Positions 1-5,421 of a stretch of DNA of 22,532 nucleotides are shown here, one piece after another. How positions within the stretch are numbered: position 1 is the stretch's first letter; every line of letters begins with the position of its first letter. The notes beneath the pieces are model-generated. The model was not told the DNA's origin and ran no database searches. It was given only the letters and a program-made list of their open reading frames with translations. The stretch is from Solirubrobacterales bacterium (GTDB lineage: Bacteria; Actinomycetota; Thermoleophilia; Solirubrobacterales; 70-9), in the NCBI GenBank assembly GCA_030152805.1, contig JASLIG010000107.1, forward strand, positions 1 to 22,532. Direction: 5' to 3'. The position numbers and the translations under genes are program-made.

Positions 1-43
1 GAAATGCAATCCGGCTCCTGCGCGGCGAAGCGCGCACCAGATT

Positions 44-68
44 CACCCCAGCGCGCAGCGCTGGGGTG
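44..68. terminator. Strong GC-rich hairpin, possible terminator of an upstream gene
   Basis: Perfect 11-bp inverted repeat (44-54 pairs with 58-68) around a 3-nt loop GCA. No T-tract follows on either strand, so it is not a classic intrinsic terminator; U-less hairpin terminators are described in actinobacteria. The rest of 1-221 shows no convincing gene: the open frames there read through with atypical composition. Function is inferred only from position. Confidence 0.3.
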
Positions 69-203
69 TCAATTCCCGCAGGGGCGCACCCGCCATCCCA
101 CCCAACCCCGCCTGGGCATGGGGGGTCGGCCGTGGAATCGAACAGCTAGGCACGGGTTCCCCGTCTTAACCGGTTGCTCGTATTCAGCCGCGGGCCCGTG
201 TTT

Positions 204-209
204 TACACT
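204..209 (+). promoter_or_regulatory. -10-like hexamer TACACT before the first gene
   Basis: TACACT fits the actinobacterial TANNNT -10 pattern and lies 12 nt before the ATG at 222. The same hexamer occurs in front of the genes starting at 2980 and 14138. There is no Shine-Dalgarno between it and the ATG, so the transcript would have a leader of only a few nucleotides. No convincing -35 is visible. Confidence 0.35.
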
Positions 210-221
210 CGATCCTGGTCT

Positions 222-890
222 ATGCCGGATCTACTCGATCGAGAAACGCTTGCGACGCTTCGAGTGGGAGGCGACGAGCGCCTCGCGCGCGCCGAGCTGC
301 GCCGCCAGATCGGCCGCCTCGAGCACGAGCTCTCGCGGCTGTGTGCGGAGGCTTTCCCCAGGCTCCCCCTCGACGCCGGCGTTGCCGCCGGTTTCCGCGA
401 GCCGCGCATCGCCGGGCTCGAGGAGCTCGAGCGGGTGCGCGATGCGCTCGCCGAACGCATCGGCCAGGCGCGCATCGCGCTGCGCGAGCGGCACGAGCTG
501 GAGACCGAGAACCGCGATCTGCTGAAGGAAATGCTGACGGCACCGGCCAAGCACAAATGGCTGCGCATCTCGCGTGCCGACATCGGCGAGCCCGGTTGCG
601 GGCACTGGCATTCGCGCCCCGTGCTCGGCCCGCTCGGCATGCTGATGGGCTGGTGGCGGGTCAAGATTTCATCTGGATGCCCGTTAGCCGGGCGGCTTGC
701 GGCCGTTGAGCGAGAGACGCGGGACAGAGGAGCGCCCGCCCGCACCGTGGGGAAGCTTTCCGCTCGCCGAGCTGACGATCCTCGCCGGCATCGTGATGCT
801 CGTTATCGGCATCGCCGGCAGCAACCCGACCGCGCTCGGCGTCGGCGTGGTGCTGGGCGGGTTGGGCGGGTTGGAGGTGGCCGTCCGTGA
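222..890 (+). CDS. Conserved-looking hypothetical protein, probably the N-terminal part of a frameshifted gene
   Basis: Function not recognised. From the ATG at 222 the frame encodes a charged, helical N-terminal region (about residues 1-105, with arginine/glutamate heptad-like patterns suggesting a coiled coil), then a compact Gly/Trp/His-rich segment (about 118-155) containing GHWHSRP, GMLMGWWRV and KISSGCP, which looks like a defined domain. After about nucleotide 690 (residue about 156) the same frame turns into arginine-rich sequence typical of an out-of-frame GC-rich reading and runs on to a stop at 890. Good coding quality resumes in the +1 frame (see 697-1104). The formal open frame is given here; the meaningful part is about 222-690. 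A GTG at 198 is an alternative in-frame start. Either one gene is broken by a 1-nt shift, or two genes overlap. Confidence 0.55.
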   Translation: MPDLLDRETLATLRVGGDERLARAELRRQIGRLEHELSRLCAEAFPRLPLDAGVAAGFREPRIAGLEELERVRDALAERIGQARIALRERHELETENRDLLKEMLTAPAKHKWLRISRADIGEPGCGHWHSRPVLGPLGMLMGWWRVKISSGCPLAGRLAAVERETRDRGAPARTVGKLSARRADDPRRHRDARYRHRRQQPDRARRRRGAGRVGRVGGGRP

Positions 891-1104
891 GCACTTTGCC
901 GGCTACCGCTCGCACACGACGCTGCTCGCCGGCGCCGTCTTCGTGATCGTCGTCGCCGGACTCTTCTACCTCGCCGGGCTGATCCTGGCGATCTGCCTGG
1001 CCGCCGGGGCTGCCGCCTTCGTTGCCACCTTCTTCGTCCTGCGGCGCGCCTTTCAGCGGGCCAGCGGGGGTCTCTCCTTCAAGGTCGGCCGCTTCGGCGG
1101 CTGA
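697..1104 (+). CDS. Small multi-pass membrane protein, probably the C-terminal half of the frameshifted gene
   Basis: Function not recognised. The frame opens after a TAG at 685-687; possible starts are TTG 697 and TTG 706, neither with a clear ribosome site. After a short basic/proline linker containing APWGSFPLAEL, there are three to four hydrophobic segments: about residues 25-42, 46-58, 75-95 and 96-115. It ends with a basic tail and a TGA at 1102-1104. The lack of a good start, and the smooth join obtained by moving one frame near 690, suggest this is the membrane anchor of the protein starting at 222 rather than an independent gene. An independent, translationally coupled gene cannot be excluded. 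Confidence 0.55.
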   Translation: MRPLSERRGTEERPPAPWGSFPLAELTILAGIVMLVIGIAGSNPTALGVGVVLGGLGGLEVAVREHFAGYRSHTTLLAGAVFVIVVAGLFYLAGLILAICLAAGAAAFVATFFVLRRAFQRASGGLSFKVGRFGG

Positions 1105-1105
1105 T
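1084..1105. terminator. TTCG-tetraloop hairpin at the stop codon between convergent genes
   Basis: GCCGC (1088-1092), TTCG loop (1093-1096), GCGGC (1097-1101), extended outward by four more pairs, two of them G-T, to 1084 and 1105. It covers the stop codon of the membrane ORF and sits 5 bp from the stop of the convergent mIHF gene. There is no T-tract, so a terminator role for either strand is an inference from position. Confidence 0.35.
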
Positions 1106-1109
1106 CGCG

Positions 1110-1466
1110 TCAGACGAAGATTGATTCGCGCGAGGAGAGTTCGGAGGAGAGCAGGGCGCGCTGGCGCGAGGTGAGGGTGCCGAGGCGCTTGTTCTCGTTG
1201 AGGGCGAGGCCGGAGAGGAACTTGCGGGCGCGGGTGCGACCCCAGCGGCGCTGGCTGGTCAGCAACTCAGCGAGGGTCATGCTCTCGGTCTCCCAGGGAC
1301 AGTCGCGAATCACGTTGGCAGCCTCGACGTCGCCGCGCGCGATCGAACGCTTCAGCTCCGCCCTCGCAAGTCGCACGCGATTGGCACGGGCCAGTGCCTG
1401 CATGTGCTGCGGCGCCTGAATTGCCGAAGCGGTCGTCTTAGCAGGGGCGATCGAAGCAGCGTCCAC
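1110..1466 (-). CDS. mihF: Integration host factor, actinobacterial type (mIHF)
   Basis: Small basic DNA-binding nucleoid protein, 118 aa, comparable to the usual 100-110 aa of mIHF. The core from about residue 27 to the end follows the family layout: RLARAELKRSIARGDVEAA (helix), a short acidic link, LAELLTSQRRWGRTRARKFL (where family members carry a lysine/glycine-rich S13/H2TH-like DNA-binding turn), then LNENKRLGTLTSRQRALLSS. Family members bind DNA non-specifically, compact the nucleoid and are needed for integration of some phages. The GTG start (1464-1466) is fixed by AGGGAGGAG ending about 5 nt upstream. The N-terminal 25 residues (Ala/Thr/Gln-rich) are a variable extension. The gene is monocistronic and converges on the membrane ORF ending at 1104. 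A promoter about 130 nt upstream is listed separately. Confidence 0.85.
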   Translation of the reverse strand: MDAASIAPAKTTASAIQAPQHMQALARANRVRLARAELKRSIARGDVEAANVIRDCPWETESMTLAELLTSQRRWGRTRARKFLSGLALNENKRLGTLTSRQRALLSSELSSRESIFV

Positions 1467-1600
1467 TGGGACTCCTCCCTTGGGGTTTCGTTAACTGGGT
1501 AGCTCTGCGCACCGGACCGTTGGCTCTGGACCTCGGCCTGGCTGAGTTGAGTGCTCCACCATTCGCTTCCCTGCCCCGGGATGCGATCGGCGCGGGGGCC

Positions 1601-1629
1601 AAGCTATGCCGACGGGAGCCGAGCGTCAA
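1601..1629 (-). promoter_or_regulatory. Candidate promoter of mIHF, long 5' leader
   Basis: On the minus strand, TTGACG (1629-1624) and TAGCTT (1606-1601) are separated by exactly 17 nt, a good fit to a primary sigma-factor promoter. Initiation would fall near 1594, leaving a leader of about 128 nt before the GTG at 1466. The rest of the 1467-1720 gap shows no gene I can support. Confidence 0.5.
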
Positions 1630-1716
1630 CCCCGGCCGATGGAAAGATCGTCGCGGCCGGTCGCTAAGAGCATCTTTTTCGTGGGCGTTGCGGCTCGCGC
1701 CGTTTCACAGAGGCCC

Positions 1717-1738
1717 GAAACTACCCCGAGCGGGGTAG
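1717..1738 (-). terminator. Hairpin plus short T-run at the end of the SPT-like gene
   Basis: On the minus strand CTACCCC and GGGGTAG form a 7-bp stem around GCTC, immediately followed by TTTC. The stop codon TAG (1723-1721) is the last triplet of the stem. The T-run is short, so termination is plausible but weak. Confidence 0.35.
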
Positions 1739-2980
1739 GTCCGGAAAGTCCTCGATCGTCCTGGCGATCGTCCTGAGCGCGCCGTCGAGGTGCTCGCGCG
1801 CATGGGTCGCCATCAGGCTGGTGCGGAGCAGGGCCCCGCCGGGGGGGACCGCCGGGTGGATCGCGACGTTGGTGTAGACGCCGGCGTCGAAGAGCGCCTT
1901 CCAGAGCAACACCGCCTGCCAGTCGTCACCGACTACGACCGGTACCACCGGCGTCGTCGCCACGGTTCCGTCGGGGAGGGTGCCGGGCTCGACCACCTCG
2001 AGGCCGAGGTGGCGCAGCCCCTCGCGCAGGTACTCGGCATTGGCGAGCAGCTTCTCGAATAGTTCCGGGCCCTCGGAACGGATCACGCGCAGCGCCTCCA
2101 GCGCCGCGCCGACCGCCGCGGGCACGGCCGAGGCGCTGAAGACGAACGAGCGTGAGGAGATGCGCAGGTACTCGATCACGTCGGCCGGGCCGGCGACGAA
2201 ACCGCCGCAGGAGGCGAGGCTCTTGGAGAAGGTGCCCATGCGCAGGTCGACCTCCTCCTCCAGCCCGAACAGCTCGCAGGCACCGGCGCCGCGGGCGCCC
2301 AGCACCCCGGCTCCGTGCGCCTCGTCGACCATCAACCTCGCTCCGTAGCCCTGGCAGAGCTCGACGATGCGGGGCAGGTCGCAGACGTCACCCTCCATCG
2401 AGAAGACCCCGTCGACGACGACGAGGACGCCGCCCCCGTCCGCAGCGGCGCGCTGCAGCATCTTCTCCAGCTTGTCCATGCGGTTGTGGCGGAAGGGGCG
2501 CAGCCTGGCGCCGGAGAGGCGGCAGCCGTCGAGGATCGATGCGTGGTCGCCGGAATCGACGATCACCGTGTCGCCGGGCTCGAGGATCGTCCCGATCGTG
2601 CCCAGGTTGGACTGGTAGCCGGTCGAGAAGACGATCGCGTCCTCGGCTCTCATCCACTCGGCGAGCTCTTTCTCCAGGGCCACGTGCAGCGGCGTGGTGC
2701 CGTTGAGCAGGCGCGAGCCGGTGACGCCGGTGCCGTAGGTCTCCAGGGCGTTGCGCGCGGCCTGCTTGACTCGCTCGTCGCCGGTCAGGCCGAGGTAGTT
2801 GTTGGAGCCGAGCATGATCGTCTCCCGCCCTTCCATCTCGACCACGGGGCCCGCCTGCGAGGTGAGCAGGCGGAAGTAGGGCAGGAGGTCGTGCTGCTTG
2901 GCCGCTTCCAGCTGCTCGAGGCGATCGTGGCTGCGCGCCTTCTCGAAGACATCGACCGGGGCCTTGGCTGTCTCGCTCAT
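1721..2980 (-). CDS. Alpha-oxoamine synthase, serine palmitoyltransferase-like (SPT/KBL/BioF family)
   Basis: PLP-dependent enzyme of fold type I, 419 aa, full length. Seen: ETIMLGSNNYLGLTGDERV near the N terminus, DSGDHASILDG with the ring-stacking His146, VDGVFSMEGD (189-198), VDEAHG (218-223; Asp219 for the pyridine nitrogen, His222) and the PLP lysine Lys253 in GTFSKSLAS. Known family members condense an amino acid with an acyl-CoA or acyl-ACP: serine (sphingolipids), glycine (KBL) or alanine (BioF). An N-terminal LLPYFR stretch before the VEMEGRE motif, the GVFSMEGD and GTFSKSLAS blocks and the LMATHA ending resemble, from memory, bacterial SPTs more than KBL or BioF. No biotin or threonine-degradation gene is nearby. 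The divergent neighbour 25 bp away is a bCerS/YghO-like protein, which supports sphingoid-base synthesis. ATG start, no Shine-Dalgarno, a -10 6 nt upstream. KBL remains the main alternative. Confidence 0.75.
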   Translation of the reverse strand: MSETAKAPVDVFEKARSHDRLEQLEAAKQHDLLPYFRLLTSQAGPVVEMEGRETIMLGSNNYLGLTGDERVKQAARNALETYGTGVTGSRLLNGTTPLHVALEKELAEWMRAEDAIVFSTGYQSNLGTIGTILEPGDTVIVDSGDHASILDGCRLSGARLRPFRHNRMDKLEKMLQRAAADGGGVLVVVDGVFSMEGDVCDLPRIVELCQGYGARLMVDEAHGAGVLGARGAGACELFGLEEEVDLRMGTFSKSLASCGGFVAGPADVIEYLRISSRSFVFSASAVPAAVGAALEALRVIRSEGPELFEKLLANAEYLREGLRHLGLEVVEPGTLPDGTVATTPVVPVVVGDDWQAVLLWKALFDAGVYTNVAIHPAVPPGGALLRTSLMATHAREHLDGALRTIARTIEDFPDLPRSG

Positions 2981-2986
2981 GGGCAG

Positions 2987-2996
2987 AGTGTAGGTT
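2987..2996. promoter_or_regulatory. Overlapping divergent -10 elements between the SPT-like and GNAT genes
   Basis: Minus strand: TACACT (2992-2987), 6 nt before the ATG at 2980. Plus strand: TAGGTT (2991-2996), 9 nt before the GTG at 3006. The two hexamers share 2991-2992. Neither gene has a Shine-Dalgarno in the 25-bp gap, so both transcripts would be leaderless or nearly so. RNA polymerase cannot occupy both at once, so the two genes may be co-regulated or mutually exclusive. Confidence 0.5.
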
Positions 2997-3005
2997 CAGC
3001 ACCCC

Positions 3006-4142
3006 GTGGCAAGCGTGTCAATCCGGCCGGTGCGCAGCAAGCGCGAGCTGAAGCGCTTCGTCAAGGTGCCCTTCGGCCTGCACCGCGAGCATCCGCAGTG
3101 GGTGGCGCCGCTGATCTTCGAGCGGATGGAGTTCCTCAACCGCGCGAAGAACCCCTATTTCGAGCACGCCGAGGCCGAGTACTTCCTCGCCGAACGCGCG
3201 GGCGAGCCGGTCGGCCGCATCACCGCCCAGGTTGACCATCGCTGGGATGAGTTCCAGGGCGGTAGCGACGCGATGTTCGGTTTCTTCGAGAGCGCCGAGG
3301 ACCCCGCGGTCGCCGCCGCCCTGCTGGACGCCGCGACCGATTGGGCGCGGGCCAAGGGACGCGAGCGGATTCTCGGGCCGATGGACTTCACCACCAACGA
3401 CGAGATCGGGATCCTGATCGAGGGCTACGAGCGCCGGCCGATGATCCTCGAGCCCTGGCACCCGCCGTATTACCGCGAGCTGTTCGAGGCCGAGGGCTTC
3501 GCCAAGGCGATGGACGTGCTGATGTGGGAACTGCAGTTCGGCGACCTCAAGGAGGGTGAGCGCTTCGATCCCTCGATCCACGCCGCGGCCGAGAAGGCGC
3601 TGCGCGACGAAGGCATCGAGATCCGCAACATGAACAAGCGCGATATGGCCGGCGAGGTACGCCGCTTCATGGATGTCTACAACGAGGCCTGGGGCGACAA
3701 CTGGGGCTTCGTGCCGATCACCGACGCCGAGGTCGAGTTTCAGGCCAAGAACCTCAAGCAGGTGATCGACGAGGACTGGGCCTTCATGGCCGAGAAGGAC
3801 GGCGAGGTCGTCGGCGCCGCGCTGACGCTGCCGGACATCAACCAGGTATTGGCGAAGCTCAACGGCCGGCTGCTGCCGACCGGCTGGCTCAAGTTCCTGC
3901 TCGGCAAGGGAAAGATCGACCAGCTGCGCGTCCTCGCGCTGGGTGTCAAGCACGACTACCGCCACAGCGGCGTCGCCGCCGGCCTCTACCTCAAGCACCT
4001 GGAGACGGCGGCCGGACCGGGCGCGATCGGGGGCGGCGAGATGGGCTGGATACTCGAGGCCAACGAGCCGATGAACCGCGCCATGGAGGGCATGGGCGGC
4101 AAGGTGGTCAAGAAGTACCGCATCTTCGAGAAGCGGCTTTAG
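3006..4142 (+). CDS. GNAT-fold N-acyltransferase-like protein of the YghO / bacterial ceramide synthase type
   Basis: 378 aa. Seen: an N-terminal VRSKRELKRFVKVPFGLHR stretch followed by HPQWVAPL, then KNPYFEHAEAEYFLAE, EPVGRITAQVDHR and FGFFES; a central GPMDFTTNDEIGILIEGY and PPYYRELFEAEGFAKAMD; and a C-terminal acyltransferase-like half with LRVLALGVKHDYRHSGVA, WILEANEPMNRAMEGMGG and the KKYRIFEK ending. This order of motifs matches, from memory, the large YghO-like GNAT family that includes the bacterial ceramide synthase bCerS, which N-acylates a sphingoid base. The family also occurs outside sphingolipid producers, so family membership alone does not fix the substrate. The divergent SPT-like neighbour makes lipid N-acylation the best guess. 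The GTG start is chosen because a -10 lies 9 nt upstream and no earlier in-frame start fits the gap. Confidence 0.75.
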   Translation: MASVSIRPVRSKRELKRFVKVPFGLHREHPQWVAPLIFERMEFLNRAKNPYFEHAEAEYFLAERAGEPVGRITAQVDHRWDEFQGGSDAMFGFFESAEDPAVAAALLDAATDWARAKGRERILGPMDFTTNDEIGILIEGYERRPMILEPWHPPYYRELFEAEGFAKAMDVLMWELQFGDLKEGERFDPSIHAAAEKALRDEGIEIRNMNKRDMAGEVRRFMDVYNEAWGDNWGFVPITDAEVEFQAKNLKQVIDEDWAFMAEKDGEVVGAALTLPDINQVLAKLNGRLLPTGWLKFLLGKGKIDQLRVLALGVKHDYRHSGVAAGLYLKHLETAAGPGAIGGGEMGWILEANEPMNRAMEGMGGKVVKKYRIFEKRL

Positions 4143-4190
4143 ATCTGCGCAAGGTGCGGGATGGTGTTGGTTGGGAGCCGGTGCCCTCGC

Positions 4191-4196
4191 TAAGGT
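4191..4196 (+). promoter_or_regulatory. -10-like TAAGGT before the small membrane gene
   Basis: TAAGGT fits TANNNT and ends 7 nt before the GTG at 4204. TTGGTT at 4167-4172 is a weak -35 with an 18-nt spacer. The AAGG could alternatively act as a Shine-Dalgarno, so a leadered mRNA from further upstream is also possible. Confidence 0.35.
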
Positions 4197-4203
4197 CGGC
4201 CGG

Positions 4204-4470
4204 GTGGATATGGATCTAGAGGTGGTGCCGGTTCGCGTCGTTCCCCGCGAGGAGACCGGTGCGATCGCCGTGCGCAGCGAGGCCAAGACGGCCGCGATCG
4301 CCGCGGCTGGGGGAGTGCTGGCCGGAGCGGCCACGGTGGCGGCGGTGCGCGCCGTCGGTGCCGTCGCGGGCCGCAAACGCAGCCCCCGGCGTCTGTCGCG
4401 GCGCGAGCGGCCGGCCAACATCGTTGCCAGCCGCTCCTTCCTGGTCGACGTGCACGTGCTGGGGCGGTGA
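4204..4470 (+). CDS. Small hypothetical protein with one hydrophobic segment
   Basis: About 88 aa from the GTG at 4204 (86 aa from the ATG at 4210). Function not recognised. Seen: an N-terminal strand-like region (DLEVVPVRVVPREE), an Ala/Gly/Val-rich stretch of about 25 residues that could be a single membrane helix or a flexible linker, a strongly basic patch (GRKRSPRRLSRRERP), and a conserved-looking end ASRSFLVDVHVLGR. Its stop overlaps the start of the glycosylase gene by 4 nt (GTGA), so the two are translationally coupled. This suggests a role connected with DNA repair, or simply co-transcription. The basic patch could bind nucleic acid; that is speculation. Confidence 0.6.
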   Translation: MDMDLEVVPVRVVPREETGAIAVRSEAKTAAIAAAGGVLAGAATVAAVRAVGAVAGRKRSPRRLSRRERPANIVASRSFLVDVHVLGR

Positions 4471-5366
4471 GCCTCGAGGTAGAGGTTCGCCCGCCGTCTC
4501 CGTACCGGCTGCCTCACCACGGTGGCGAGGACGGGGTGATGCGGGTACAGCGCGGGGTTTCCTCGCGCTTGCTGCAGGTGGACGGCAGCCCGGTGCTGGT
4601 GCGCGCCTGGGAGGCGGGCAAGCAGCGGGTCATGCTGCGGGCCGAGCCGCTTGACCCGAGCACGATCGCCGCACCCGGCCCCGCGGTCGCCGCTCCCAGC
4701 CGCGAAGCGGCCGAGGACGATCTGGCGCTGGCGCTGGAGCGGATGCGCTTCGCGCTCGGTGTCGACGACGACCTCGGCGAATTCTACCGGCGCTTCCGCC
4801 GCGATTCGCTGCTCGGGCCGCTGCTGCGCCGCCGCCCCGACCACCGGCCCCGCCGCCGCCCCTGGCCCTGGGAGGCCCTCGTCTGGGCCGTGGTCAAGCA
4901 GTTGATCGAGTCCGGCCGCGCCGCTCGCATCCAGCGCCGCATGGTCGGTCGCTGGGGGCTGCGACTCGGCCCGGGACGCGACGGCCTGCGCGACGTGCCC
5001 AGCGCGGGCCTGATCGCCGGCCGCGCCCCGGTTGAACTGGAGTCGATGGGGCTCGCCCTGAAACGGGCGATCGCGCTGCGCGCCGTCGCGAGACAGGTGG
5101 CGGGCGGGCACTGCGACCTCGATCGGCCCGACTCCGATCGCCGCCTGCTCGCCGTGCGCGAGATCGGTCCCTGGACGGTGCAGTGCCTCGGCCTCTTCGG
5201 CCGCGGCGATCCGGACTCGCTGCCGGCGGGCGACCTGATGTACCTGAAGCTGGTCGGCCGCCTGGCCCGTTTGGGGCGCCGGGCCACGGTCGAGGAGGTG
5301 GAGGAGTTCTACGCTCCCTACGCCCCCTTCCGTGGCCTCGCCGCCGCTTGGACCCTCGCCATATAG
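4467..5366 (+). CDS. alkA: DNA-3-methyladenine glycosylase II (AlkA-like, HhH-GPD superfamily)
   Basis: Monofunctional base-excision glycosylase that would remove alkylated purines from DNA in the cytoplasm. 299 aa, near the AlkA length of about 280. Seen: the helix-hairpin-helix LLAVREIGPWTVQ (about 228-239), followed by PAGDLMYLKLVG carrying the expected catalytic aspartate, Asp256. The lead-in WEALVWAVVKQLIESGRAARIQ is the typical start of the HhH-GPD domain, where family members read 'I..QqiS...A'. The first 100 residues would form the AlkA N-terminal sheet domain. No Fe-S cysteine cluster is present, which argues against Nth/MutY. The GTG start overlaps the preceding stop. A short 55-bp gap separates it from the next gene. 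No Ada-type regulator is visible in the window. Confidence 0.85.
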   Translation: MSLEVEVRPPSPYRLPHHGGEDGVMRVQRGVSSRLLQVDGSPVLVRAWEAGKQRVMLRAEPLDPSTIAAPGPAVAAPSREAAEDDLALALERMRFALGVDDDLGEFYRRFRRDSLLGPLLRRRPDHRPRRRPWPWEALVWAVVKQLIESGRAARIQRRMVGRWGLRLGPGRDGLRDVPSAGLIAGRAPVELESMGLALKRAIALRAVARQVAGGHCDLDRPDSDRRLLAVREIGPWTVQCLGLFGRGDPDSLPAGDLMYLKLVGRLARLGRRATVEEVEEFYAPYAPFRGLAAAWTLAI

Positions 5367-5421
5367 CGGGTAGCCGGCAGCCGAACTCAAGCGTGTCTGG
5401 CTGAGGCCGATAAGGCCAACG

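Noticed and set aside
128..165. tRNA-like T-arm on the minus strand (GTTCGATTCC)
   Set aside because: The flanking bases do not form the 5-bp T stem, and no anticodon or acceptor stem can be built around it.
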